Shown piece by piece: positions 47,640-58,963 of a stretch of 64,000 nt of DNA. Under the pieces are notes generated by a model. It saw only the letters and a list, made by a program, of their open reading frames with translations. It had not been told where the DNA came from and did no database searches. The first letter of the stretch is position 1; each line of letters opens with the position of its first letter. Location of the stretch: contig OZ018411.1 of NCBI GenBank assembly GCA_963969595.1, positions 24,860,545 to 24,924,544 on the forward strand. The letters are read 5' to 3'. The stretch is from Neckera pumila (lineage: Eukaryota; Streptophyta; Bryopsida; Hypnales; Neckeraceae). The position numbers and the translations under genes are program-made.

Positions 47640-48080
47640 TTAGACATTGATTATGGCCAAAAAAAACTGTCATGGGATCTTTAGGTGTCCACTATGGGTC
47701 ATCTGACCACAATGGGTTCGTTTACCCTATTTCTGTTAAAATTTGTTTACTACAAACTATTTGTAGAACCCGGCCGCCGTACTGCGTGTCCAAGTTAAGT
47801 TACAGTATTGAACCAGTCCAAGCCTCCACTTGGCTCCCCGAGCAACGAAATTCGGGGGCAGGATTTTCCGCAGGTTGACTGTAGATGGTCTGCCACGTGT
47901 CACGTTTTCCGAAGTCTAATTTTCTGCGGAAGACTCGCACAACTGAAGGGCAAGAGCCCGGTCACGTGGCATTGCTTACGTGACGTGGCAAAAGCACCTG
48001 GCATCTGCTCAAGCCAGGGAGTACAGTATTTCGGACCTTCGGCGTTTGAAATGGACAGGCGGAGAGGAGACTGAAAAATA
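47640..48080. promoter_or_regulatory. GC-richer island with a G-box/ABRE cluster
   Basis: ACGT-core sites lie within 100 bases: CCACGTGTC (47893-47901), GTCACGTGGC (47961-47970) and TTACGTGACGTGGC (47976-47989, two overlapping cores). Such clusters drive abscisic-acid or light responses in plant promoters. No gene was found on either side, although small frames overlap the island. Confidence 0.45.
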
Positions 48081-48106
48081 AACCCCTAAGTTAACCCTTG
48101 ATCCAT

Positions 48107-48294
48107 TATAAAACCTCTCTTAGTGCATACTCTCCGAGTGTATAATGCTTTGAAGCATTTAATTGTGAAGAGTAGTTGGAGGTCCCATAGTGAGAGGCCA
48201 TGTTAGCAAGAGTTTAGTACAAAACTTCTTCAATAGTATAAACTTCTCTTAGTGCATAATTCCGACACTGTGCACTAAGAGAGGTTCTAATGTA
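48107..48294. mobile_element. MITE with ACCTCTCTTAGTGCA ends
   Basis: AAAACCTCTCTTAGTGCATA near 48110 is matched inverted by TGCACTAAGAGAGGTT at about 48271-48286. A partial internal repeat lies near 48240. The ends resemble plant Emigrant (pogo-like) MITEs; this assignment is tentative. Confidence 0.5.
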
Positions 48295-48825
48295 ATGTAT
48301 CATAGTCAAACTTCTTGTTGAGCTAAATTTTGCCTTCAAAATTGTGTTCAAACAAAAAATTTATATTTTTAATATAATGAAACTATAATATGAATTTTAT
48401 GTCACTGTGAGAAATTTCAATTTGTGTTTTGTGAAAAATTATAATTGTTATCATTTTTGTTACAAAAACTGGACATAAATAAGTAAAAATAGAAAAAACA
48501 ATTCAAATGACCTGAAATTTACTCAAGAGGTAAAGGCAGCAATGGAGATTAGTGTGAAATTTTTTCAATTGGTTGTTTATTTTTTACACCCAAAACAACC
48601 ACAACAAAGAGCTTGAAGTCAAGTTCAACTATCAAACCAAATTTATCCTTTTATTTAATAGACTAGGACATGTATAGACTTTGGGTTCAAACCGTGGGTC
48701 ATCCGCCAAAGTAATGGAATGTTACCAAATTAAAGAACTTGGCATTTATATATAAATTTTTGTTGTAACCTACATCAACATTTGAATGACCAATGTAAAA
48801 TCACAAAATTGTCATTCAAGAATTA

Positions 48826-49146
48826 CTAACAATGTCCAATAAATTCTTTAACAGCTTCTCGAAAGAATGCATGTAACTTCCAAAATTTTCTAACTTTAGC
48901 TTGGCAATTGGTAAGGTGTTCTTCCGGTTCCCACGAAGTATAGTCAAGTGAATATCCCTTCCATAGCACAAGATATTGAGTTTCCGACTTGTTGGTATCT
49001 TTGTCAACAACAAATTTTCTTACATTTAATATACGTTCCACTTCCCATTCATCGTTTTCTCGATTATAAACGTTGTGAACGTTAAATCCATTTGGAGTTT
49101 TTTCATTCGACCTTGGATGTGGTGCAATCCACAACTCTCGCGCCAT
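48826..49146 (-). CDS. Small single-exon chromodomain protein, 106 residues
   Basis: An ATG in a strong context (acaATGGcg), with an in-frame TAG 39 bases or so upstream, opens an intact ORF. Residues about 33-88 form a chromodomain: EWEVERIL, then TQYLVLWKGYSLDYTSWEPE, then HLTNCQAKVRKFW. The three methyl-lysine cage positions are aromatic (W in EWEVER, W and Y in LWKGY). Chromodomains read histone methylation; in plants they occur in HP1-like proteins and at the integrase C-terminus of chromovirus retrotransposons. No integrase, reverse transcriptase or LTR is nearby, so this is either a domesticated or solo domain or a retro-element scrap. The stop follows EAVKEFIGHC. Confidence 0.6.
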   Translation of the reverse strand: MARELWIAPHPRSNEKTPNGFNVHNVYNRENDEWEVERILNVRKFVVDKDTNKSETQYLVLWKGYSLDYTSWEPEEHLTNCQAKVRKFWKLHAFFREAVKEFIGHC

Positions 49147-49224
49147 TGTTGATAAGTTTGCTTGGATGATCTTTTCAATACCAATTAAATTGACCTACCA
49201 ATAGTTCTTTGATACACCTTTTTG

Positions 49225-49350
49225 AAAGCCAAACAATAATTTATGCATACAATGTATAAAATACTTTGAAATACTCAATAGTAAATCCAAAACCAAATGA
49301 TTATATAATGCATACAATGTGTATGATGTTTAGTAATATTCAATAGAAAA
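49225..49350. repeat. Imperfect tandem pair upstream of the chromodomain ORF
   Basis: ATGCATACAATGTATAAAAT (about 49242) and ATGCATACAATGTGTATGAT (about 49309) begin two related units of about 60-65 bases that end in CAATAG-AAATCC. Both lie in the presumed 5' flank of the minus-strand ORF. Confidence 0.5.
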
Positions 49351-49427
49351 TCCGAGAGGTGTCTTTTATAGTCCTCCTATCTTTTACTTTAAAATAAATC
49401 TCAAAGTAAAAGAATGTCAAAAGTAAA

Positions 49428-49458
49428 AGATTCTTTTACTTTTAAAGTAAAAGAATCT
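49428..49458. repeat. 31-bp near-perfect palindrome
   Basis: AGATTCTTTTACTTT, one T, then the exact complement. Parts of the same AAAGTAAAAGA motif repeat just upstream. Confidence 0.85.
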
Positions 49459-49546
49459 CAAAAGTAGAGTTCAACTATCAAAATGTAAATTAATTGTAAG
49501 AAAAAGAAAAAACAATCTAAGAATGAAAAAAAATTCTAATATTTAA

Positions 49547-50403
49547 CCCCTAAAAGCCCAAGTGTCCCTGGGAGGGTTTTTTGGTACTTTGGGCAAGCTC
49601 ATGTGACCTCAATTTTTCACATGATTTTCTGAAACTTTTTTGGGAGATAGGAAATCACATTAGCTTTGCAGGAAGATAAATTTCATCAAATTCCGACTTA
49701 TCCTCCAAAAGTTATGAGCATTTGAAAATTAATTTCAGTTCGGGAATCTGCTGCCCCTCAAGAATCTGACTTTGACTCCCAAGGGGGCAGCAGAGGTGGC
49801 AAGAGAGGCTATTGTTGTGCCTATTGGAAGGTCACTTGAGGCTTTAGGAGCTTGTAGATGTTAGAGATTTTGACATTTTTCAAATTTTTTTTTTTCCTAT
49901 TTCTAAAATACAAGTGCATCTTTTAATCCACCGTTCAGATTTTGTAGATCACCAAGTTTGTGATGGGAATTTTTTTTTGAAAATGGCCTAGTGTATTGTC
50001 ATTTCTTGGGATATAGTGGTAAATTTTATTTTTTTTGAATATCGGGATTGTCTTAAATTGCCTTGAAAATTGGCATGCACATGCCTAAGATGTTTCCCCA
50101 TAAGAAAAAATTAGAAATTGGAGGTCTGTAGTGGAAAAAAATTCAGCAAATGGCGGTCAAAGGCATCTGAAATTTTTGGGCACAGTGGAAAAAAACAAAA
50201 AAACAGACTTTGAATGCAAATATCTCCCAATCTGTACGGTCAAACCTCACGAAATTTTTACCACATGTTCTCAAACAAGTTAACTACAAGATCCAACGGT
50301 TATATTTCCAAAAAATCAGTTATTCAAACTTTTTTAATGAATGCTCTAAAAATGGCAGTTTTGGGTGTTTTTTGAGGTAGAAAAGGCCTTGGGCTCTTAG
50401 GGG
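49547..50403 (-). mobile_element. piggyBac-like TTAA MITE, reversed
   Basis: TTAA (49543-49546), CCCCTAAAAGCCC at the left, GCTCTTAGGGG at the right, TTAA (50404-50407); 857 bases. Confidence 0.82.
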
Positions 50404-50407
50404 TTAA

Positions 50408-51297
50408 ATAAAATCAAATGGACAAAATTGATAAAAGTAAAAGTAATTATAAGTTTAAAATTTGAACCTTACAAACATCCCCTAAGGTCCCAACTCCATT
50501 ATATCACAATTCTTTCATCATTTTGACCAATTGAATGCAGATCTTGATTCACTCACTCACTGCTCAGTCTGCCAGGTTTGTAAATTTGCAGTGGTGGTTG
50601 TCTGTGGACGAAGACATTCAAAAAGTTGCCCATGTAATTTAGTATGCTTCATTCAATTCATACAATGGAATGAGTCCATTGTTCATTTATTTCCAAATTT
50701 TATTAAAAAAAATAGACCATGTAAAATGCCTCCACAAAAAAAGAGGAGTCAAGAAATTTGTCTCCTTATAAACTACTATAGTTGGTGCCTCTTTAGCTGC
50801 AGCTTTAAAATCACCCAAACAATACCCTCTTCATGCCAGTCGGTCCACAACATTCAGTAGCATGTGTTGATGTTGCCTTGGTTCTACAGTGATAGTGTGC
50901 CTCTACATCCTCCACCTGTCTAATTCATCAATAGTTACTAATGAAACACTGTTAGGGTGTGGAATATACCACACCATCACTGTAGAGCTATTGAATGTTA
51001 TGTCTGTGTCTGTATCTGTCCCTGAGTCGCACCAGCGCATTACCTGTGAATGCAATTTACTTTCTTTCTCCATCCATGATACTCCATCCATGATACTCCA
51101 TCCATCCCTGGAAGTCAAATAAAATCCATACATTCATCCAAACCTGAAGTTCATTCATGCACAGCCTGACAGACCAACCGCGTACACCCACTCCAGTGGT
51201 TGGTACCTCGGGAGCCCAAAATAGCAACCCCACAGGTGCCGCTATAATACGAGGAATTGGTTTTCCTCTGTGTTGCCCTCGCTATATTTGCCTCTAA
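50408..51297. other. Gene-less stretch
   Basis: A plus-strand frame at 50531-50860 has no recognisable protein. A 14-base tandem repeat (CCATCCATGATACT, 2.7 units) lies at 51070-51107. Confidence 0.45.
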
Positions 51298-51500
51298 GGG
51301 CCTCCTTACATGTATCAATGGGTGGGTGCGGTCAACAATGTCGAAATAGAGGAGGCACTTTTATGTTTCTTCTACAGTGTGAGATACACCGGAATCGGTA
51401 GAACTCTCCTCCTCCTTCTACGCTTGCCGATCAATCGGTGCTACTGTATTTGTCTTCTAGTTGCTTTTTTTGCCCACCGGACCAGCATGTAAGCCCGTCC
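51298..51500. mobile_element. Possible PIF/Harbinger-like MITE of another family
   Basis: GGGCCTCCTTACATG at the left and CATGTAAGCCCGTCC at the right pair at 11 of 15 positions, with TAA on both sides (51295-51297 and 51501-51503); 203 bases. Confidence 0.45.
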
Positions 51501-51649
51501 TAAGTTTACATTGGGCTTTGCATTGGGCTCTTCCAAATTTGGTTGATAAAGTAGAGACTCCAAATATGGTATGATTGCATTTTGGGGCTTTTCCCATTTT
51601 TCACGCTGGCTTGGGGGAAATTGGAGGGCTTTACAAATGTAACGTATCC

Positions 51650-52350
51650 ACTAGTTGCTATGCTACGCATTCATCAATAGAATTTTATTAGAATTTTTAT
51701 GGATTAGATAAATTGATAAAATGCAGAACAAAAATTTCAATAAATCTTCAAATAAAAATTACTAAAATCTTTGTATAATTTTGTTTATAAGTAAGCATAT
51801 ATTGAAATATAAAATTTATCGCAATGATGAATGAAATATATGCAATGGTGAATACTATAAATGATACGCATTTATTGTAATGCATTCAAAAGTTGACTCA
51901 ATTGTTACGAACAATGGCAACCCAAAAACTTGGTGAATTGAAAAGAAAAACAAAAACTTCATGAACAACTTAATTGTTGTGAAGTCCAAAATCGCTTCAA
52001 TTGAATAAATTTCTCAAATCATTTGGTAGTAGCAATAGAATTTTGAAATCATAAAAGCTGGAAAAGTGATATTACAGAGGTGATTGCAAACTACTACTCT
52101 ATTTCTGTAATATAACATTGTGTGAAAATATTGTTTTTATGTATGCATGATTGAAAATATTTTTACAAAATATCAAAATTAATTATTTCAAAGACTTATT
52201 GAAATCATTATCATGCATTCTATTCAAATATATCAAAATTTTACTAATATGTGATATAATTATTGCTTAGTATAGCAAAGATGAGCCCCTATTATTAATG
52301 GTAGCATTTGTGATATTACAGAGGGAGTTATGATTATAGTAGTATGATAG
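51650..52350 (-). mobile_element. CTAGT-ended dispersed element, copy B
   Basis: Colinear with 5469-6175. The left edge ACTAGTTGCTATGCTACGC lacks the ten or so bases between CTAG and the motif seen in copy A. The right motif is decayed. Confidence 0.55.
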
Positions 52351-52816
52351 TATGATGTATAAAATTTTGATATGTTTTTAGTGGAAAAATGAATTTTCTA
52401 ATTATTATTATTTTTTTCAATGATTTTGATGGAAAAATCAAATTTTTATTTTTTATTTTTTTAAGCTAAAGGTGGAAACCAAATGATATCAATTATAATA
52501 TTAGAATGATCTCTAATTTTTACCATAATTGAAGGGTAGAATAATTTAGCTTTAAAACAAATTTTAAAAAAAGACAATATGAATGAAAAACACATTATAC
52601 TGTGTTATTTGGATTCGAACAAATGGAGCTTTCAATTGCAATAACTCTTTCAATTTTTGACATTTTTCAAAATTTTGAAATGGAGTAGATACAAAAAAAT
52701 TTAGCTTTATTTTCTTAGTTGAAATGAAATTCCAAAAGTAGTTATTTTGAAAGTTACAATTGAGATTGACCAAGGCGCATCCACTTTTTGGATGTTTGGA
52801 CCTTTAGAGGTTAGAG

Positions 52817-54105
52817 TTTGAAGGTCAAATTTTCATTAAAATAAACATTCAAAATTGCCATTTTCAATGCAAACAAATAAGAATTTTAAACATTTATTTG
52901 TTTTGCATATCCAACCCGGGGATCTTCCACTAGATTGTTTTGAGAGTGTTTGGAAATTTCAGAAATTTAGATCATATCAATCACAATATATAGGAGAAGA
53001 AAATCAGTTTTCTTTGTATCTAATTTGAATATATTATAAAGCTTTGAGTCCTCTTAACTTAAAATTTTTGTACTACACAATACAAATTAAAATTGTTCTA
53101 TGTTGAATAAATAAGTGTTGAAGAAGTAAGAAATGAGAATTTGGGAAAAAAAATTCAAAAAAACACCCCATGATTTTATTGTCAAAAAAAATTAAGTCAA
53201 AGCAGGTAAGAGATACAAAGAAAAACTAAATGGTTGATAGCTCTAAAGTGGAATTGAAACACACCAAGCCCAATCATTAGAGAAAAATCCAGCCCTTCCA
53301 AGGGCCGTCCAAAGTTGGTATGCCATGCTATTCTTTGCATGGCCTGTTAACTTCAAAACTGCTCTTGGTGAGCAGTCACAATCTCTGACTGCTCGCCGGA
53401 GCAGTCATTTTCCGTAGAATTTTTTTTTTAAATTTAAATGTTTTAATATTTTTTAAGATATATTTTATTTTATTTTATTATTATTATTTTTTGGATAAAA
53501 TTTTATTTGGAATTCTGGATTTCTACGCCACTGCCGCTACAGTTTCAGTAGGGCGGAAATAAGGGAAAAACAATATTTTGAGCAAATAAAAGCAAATTTT
53601 AGGGTACCTTGGAGGGTTGTGGAGCAATCCTCCGGAGGCTTAAAATTTCCTCTAAAGGGTGAGATTGTTCTAGAAAACAAACTAAACCAAGTGCATTTTT
53701 TTTAAATTGTTAAAATTGAATTCGTAAATAGATCCAATACATTATTTTCTCAAAAATATGCTAAAATTGTCTGCAAAATAAGAAGCTTTTTAACTTTGTG
53801 TCACATCATTTATCCAAATGGAATGAATCAAATTTTTCCACATAGTCAAAAATATAATCTAAAAAAAAAACATATTTAAAAACATATTTCAAAGTTTTTG
53901 TATTTTAAAAAGTTGTTTGCCATCTCTTGTTTTGGGCTTATTGTGGTATACCTTTTGCTCCTAGGCACCGATTGAAACAAAATTGATATTACCATGAAGC
54001 TAATTAGTTTTTCTGTATTGAAAAAAGTTTCAAATCTTGCCAAAGATTGAGGGATTATAGGTACCTACCCAAACCTTTGAAAGTCCTCCGAGGGATTTCA
54101 TGAAT
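52817..54105 (+). mobile_element. Decayed TTAA element interrupted by another element
   Basis: Similarity to copies 1 and 2 begins after TTTAGAGGTTAG and runs in order (CATTCAAAATTGCCATTTTC, GGTGAGATTGTTCTAGAAAA, AATGAATCAAA), ending near TCCTCCGAGGGA. TTAA flanks are lost. It is split after CCCAAT at about 53271. Confidence 0.5.
53271..53658 (+). mobile_element. Element inserted in the decayed TTAA element, related to 25258-25640
   Basis: It interrupts the consensus CCCAATGGTGAGATT between CCCAAT and GGTGAG. The left TTAGAGAAAAATCCAGCC and the right end, read inverted as TTTAGAGGAAATTTTAAGCC, are similar and may be its terminal repeats. No ORF. Confidence 0.55.
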
Positions 54106-54138
54106 GAAATGTGTGTTGGAAATGGCTCAACTATCTAA

Positions 54139-54645
54139 GGGGCACTTCACATTACAGCTCAAGATTGAGAGTCCGTCGATTTCCACCAATCCGAGTCCAG
54201 AAATCCATAAGTTTGGCCTCTCGGTCCTTCACACTAGGAGGCACAATGGGTCATGCAAAAATAAAGACCCAAACTTTGGTTGAGAGGCCATCGATTTTTT
54301 TCCAGAAATGGATAAGATCTTAGCTGTGAGATTGGACTAGAAGGGCTATTTATGCAATTTTTCTTTTTCTTTTTCTTGGATTGCCCCTCCATTTGTTATT
54401 TGTTATTTGTCAGAAATTTCAGATGTGGATGGATTAATGTGGAGAGAGAAGGATAGAAGTCGAATAAATGGTATAAGTTTGGAATTTGGGCTTGGCCTTT
54501 GGATGCTTCACACTATCGCCGGCCAAAGGCTCCAATTCCTATACTTTATTGCCTATTTATTGCTCATTTATTTAGACTCTCAACAAAGTTTAGCCACTCA
54601 ATCCCACAGCCTCTCGAATTGGATGATCATAGTATGAAGAGGTCC
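54139..54645. mobile_element. PIF/Harbinger-like MITE, copy 3
   Basis: GGGGCACTTCACATTACAGC start, AGTATGAAGAGGTCC end, TAA flanks (54136-54138 and 54646-54648); 507 bases. The interior shares GCCGGCCA-AGGC and the heptamer remnant with 41631-42311. Confidence 0.75.
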
Positions 54646-54648
54646 TAA

Positions 54649-56041
54649 GCGTCATGGATCTAGATGGAGAGTTCCATCCTTGATGTTCCATGTAGGAGGT
54701 AAGATAGGAGGTTAATAAAGTGACCTTTGACCATTTGATTTGCAATTTTGAAGTGTTTGACTTCATTGAAATATTTTTCAGTAAATTTTTCGTGAAAAAC
54801 ATATGGAATTGGCATCTAGTCAATTTGTTTCATATTTTTTGGACCTTTGTGGACTCATTTATAAATTTTGAAGTAGAAATCATAGAGGGGTCTAAAAGTA
54901 TCCACCCCCTAATGTATTCCTTCTTAGTATATTGAACAAATCAATCATGTACCTCTTCATTAGAGAACATTTTTAGAGCTTGAACTATTTTAGAACCTCC
55001 TACCTTAAAGTCCTTCCAAAGAACTGGCATGTTTCTTTTGCTTGAAATTCTCAAGTCACTATATATATAATAATGAGGTCATTTCACTCTACCATGGTTG
55101 TATAGACTATGGTGATAAGCACCCCACCAACACTTGGGTTTGAATTCATAATCACCTTATGGTGTATCAAGCCAAAGCTAATGAATTAAAAGCCACAAGT
55201 ACCTAGGTAAAGGGTAGTCTAGGAATTTCTATATAAACACACCTTTACTCACTATAAAGTAAACATACTATAGATTGACAAATCAAAAAGGTTCCAATGC
55301 ATTAAAAGAAGCATTTTTTGGAAAAGTCACCTTATATACAATTTGTAAAGGTTAAAATTTTGATTGACAGATCATTATAACAAACACAAGTTCTAATGTT
55401 GAGGTGATGTGCATTTTAAAAACAATATATGCTTATTGTGCAAGATTTTGTAATGTTAAATTTATGTGGGTGTTGTAATTAGGTGCGGTTATTTTAATTT
55501 TAATTCAAATCCTAAATGTCCAGTCAACCATTCTTGTCATCCTATCTAGCTCTAGGTAGTGTTTATGGGTTGTTGAAAAAGAAATTAAATCTAATTTTAT
55601 TTTTTATGCAAGCTAATTCTTGTCACCTTTCTATTTTCAAATTTGAAACTAAGATCCCCTACAATCAAAGGTTTTATTACAAGGAAATAGTGCAAAATAT
55701 TTAGTATCTCAATCTAGTTTTGGAAAATTTACTATTTGGAGAAAGTATTGATGTTTTCATCATTAAATTTTATTCATTTTTTCACAAATAAATTGAAAAT
55801 GAAAATTTGATCAACTATACAAATTTTTAAATGCTTAACAAAATTGATATTTTTGATTAAAATTTGAAGTTAAATCTTCAAAATGCTTTGGAACAAATTA
55901 ATAATTTTTTTTCTAAATTTGATCATATGGAAAATTTATAAATGTAATGCTTAATATCTTTTCTTTTGATGCAAACTTCAAAAAAGGTATGAAACTACAC
56001 AAGTTTATTTAATTTGTAACCTGTATAGTATCAACACTAAC
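54649..56041. other. Gene-less AT-rich stretch
   Basis: No gene or bounded repeat recognised. Confidence 0.5.
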
Positions 56042-56395
56042 TAGTGTGACCTTGTGCCGTTGGCCCAATTTTCATCTACTCCCGGTCCACTCCTGGTTCT
56101 ACTTCCGATTCTACTCCCAGTTCTACTCCCGGTTCCACTCCCAGTACCAAGAACGCCACCAAAATCAAAGTAAAAGTAATTTTCTAAATTTTTAATCAAT
56201 AAATACTTTGAAATTCAATAACTTTTGCACCACCGCTCCAAACGCCACGAAACCAAGCCGGTGCACCCCTCCTCGGCGAGAGCTTTCCGACAGTACCAAG
56301 CACGTAGCCGGGGGACGCATGGTCAGGAAGTTGTCCACGCTACAAACAAAACAAAACAAAACAAAACAAAACAAAACAAGCAAACAAACAACCTC
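56042..56395 (+). repeat. (CAAAA)n-tailed repeat, copy 2, with 12-base tandem units
   Basis: Begins CTAGTGTGACCTTGTGCCGT. A 12-base unit close to CTACTCCCGGTT repeats about five times at 56078-56145. The conserved GC-rich block with CCTCCTCGGCGAGAGC follows, and the copy ends in about eight CAAAA units. The tail recalls the simple-repeat 3' ends of some non-LTR elements; the class is not proven. Confidence 0.6.
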
Positions 56396-56799
56396 ATTTA
56401 ATATCAACACTAATTTGATAATTATGCAAATTTACAAGGCGTGCTAATATGTAAGATCACAATATTTTAGATAAAATAAATATAACATGGTCTATACTCT
56501 TTTTATAAGGTCTCAATAGTTATTTTTGTCATCCACCTCCACCTAATCTAAATTCATTTACTTGTCAATAACTTTCATTAACATCCATTCAGCTTTGATC
56601 TAAAATTCATCCAAATGTTCACACTAATTAGATTACATTCATCCATAACTAATCCATCATCCACTGAAATGGGTCTCACACTAATTGAATTAACTATTGT
56701 GAGGCATAATTTTATAAAGACATTTAATTTTGTCCAAAATCCTCAATCTTCACCCCTCTAAAGTCATCATGCCATAAGGTGGAGTACAAGTGATTTCAA

Positions 56800-57112
56800 C
56801 CCCTAAAGTTCCATGACTATGTTTCCACCAAAACGCTGCAAAAATTGCCATTTTTAGTACAAGTACCGAACTTTTGGAAAAAAACTTTTTTTCACACATG
56901 TAACCGCAGGATCTTGTAGTACGCTGACTTGAGAACATATGGTAAAAATTTCAAGAATTTCCACCGCATGGATTGCAAGATATAAGCATTAAAAGATATT
57001 CCTTGTGCCCACTTTCTATTAAAATTTTAGCCTAAAGTATGGAAATCTCTAGTCACACATACTTGCCCAAAATTTATATACAACCAAAACACGCATGCCA
57101 GTCATTTAGGGA
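56800..57112 (+). mobile_element. piggyBac-like TTAA MITE, internally deleted (CTCCATGAC subfamily)
   Basis: CCCCTAAAGTTCCATGACTA start, CATTTAGGGA end, followed by TTAA (57113-57116); only 313 bases. The middle is missing relative to 16204-17126. The left flank is a decayed TCAA. Confidence 0.72.
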
Positions 57113-57116
57113 TTAA

Positions 57117-58959
57117 CCCCTAAAGTCCCAAGGCCCCTTTTCCATCAAAAAACACTCAAAACTGCCATTTCTATAGGAAAGAGCAAAATAAAATTTAAAT
57201 GTGTTTTTTGCCTATTTAACCCCAAAAGGACCAAGGTCATTTTCCTACCAAAAAACATTCAAAACTGTCATTTCTATTGCAAAGAAAAAAGAACTTAAAA
57301 TATTGTTTTTTTTGCATATCCAATTGTAAGATCTTATACTTGACTAGTATATAAGTAAGCGGAAGAAATTTTTCAGAAACTTTGACCATGTAGATTGCAA
57401 GATATACACATTTAAAGTGAAGAAAACAAGGTTTTTTCTACTTTGCTTGACTAGATTTTTTGGCTTTGAATCTTTTTAGTTCAAATTTTTTGCACTATTG
57501 ATTTGATTTTCTACTTATTTATGTTAATTAGTTGAGATGAGAATCTACAAAAAAATATAGGAAAAAAAGCATTTAATTTCATTCATTAAAAAATTATTAA
57601 GCAGAGGTGGGTTCAAGACTGAAGAAAAAACGAAATTATTAATAGCTTTTAGATGGATCTGAATCACAATAATCCCAATGGTGGGATTGTTCTAGCAAGA
57701 AAATCTAACCTTGTCTAACAAAAAATTTTGAAAAAATTCTAAAAATTGCATTCAAAAATGAATTCTATAAGTTATTTTTTCAATAAGATGCTTAGATTGC
57801 TCAAATAACTAAGATTTTCCATAACTTTCTCATTATTAGTCCAAATTTAAAGAAACAAAGCTTCACATATAAACAAAAATATAATCTTTGAGTCAAAAAA
57901 ATTGATTTTTTTTTTGACTTTTTGTGATGTTTTTGTGCTTCCTGCCAAATTCCATTTTTGCTTGTTGTGCCATAACTTTTGTTGCCGAGCATCAATGAAA
58001 ATAAAAATTATGTATTCACAAAGCTCTTAAAAAAATATACAACCTCAAAAAATCCCAAAATATATTACTAAAAATTGAGATAATAGGAACTTGCCCGGAC
58101 CCAAATTGTCTCCCGAGGGGACAACCGGTCCTTTAGGGGTAACCATAGGATCTTGTACTACACTAGTGTAAGAATGTGTGGAAGAAATTTTAGAAACTTT
58201 GACCTCGTAGATTGCGGAATAGTTGCATTCGAAGTGAAGGAATCAAGTTTTTTTGCACCTTGTTCAACTACATTTTTTAGCTTTGAACCTTCTTAACTTA
58301 AAATTTTTGCTCTAATGATTTTGAATATCGAATTTAATATGATGAAGAATTGAGTTGAAAATCTAGGAAAAAAAATTCAAAAAAGAAACACTTAGTTTTC
58401 ACTCATTGAAAATTTGTTAAGTAGAAGTAGGTTCAAGATTGAAGGGAAAATGAAATCATTAATAACTTTAAGATAGGGTTGAAATATACTAATCTCAATA
58501 GTGAGATTGTTCTAGAAAGAAATCTTAACCTTGTGAAACTTTTTTGTTTTTAATTTTCAAAATTGAGTTTAAGAAATGACCCCTACAAGTTATTTAACCT
58601 AAAAGATGCTCAAATTGCCTAAAAAATAAGATTGTCCATAACTTTTGCATAACAAATCCAAATGGAATGAATTAAAGCTTCCCATGTAGATGAAAATAAA
58701 ATCTACATGAAACAAATTTAAAAAAATTTAAATTTAAATTTTTTATGAGTTTTTTTCTGCTCGCCGAACTAAAATTTCAAGTTTTTCTGCCATAACTTTT
58801 GCTACTGGGCACCTATTGAAATAAAAGTCACAATTTTGGAAAGCTAATGTGATTCTCTATTTTCAAAAGAAAATCCAAAAAATTACGACAAATACTGAGA
58901 CCGTAGGAGCTTGCCCAAAATCCATTTTGTCCCCTAAGGGGACAATGGGACTTTAGGGA
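57117..58959 (+). mobile_element. piggyBac-like TTAA MITE, outer copy of a nested pair
   Basis: CCCCTAAAGTCCCAAGGCCC start, immediately after the TTAA shared with the element at 56800; ACTTTAGGGA end, TTAA at 58960-58963. It is split after TGCCTATTTAA by the copy at 57220 and resumes with CCATAGGATCTTG, a junction that other copies read uninterrupted. Confidence 0.8.
57220..58139 (+). mobile_element. piggyBac-like TTAA MITE, inner copy of a nested pair
   Basis: CCCCAAAAGGACCAAGG start after TTAA (57216-57219), CCTTTAGGGG end. The right target copy has lost a T (TAAC). 920 bases. Confidence 0.78.
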
Positions 58960-58963
58960 TTAA

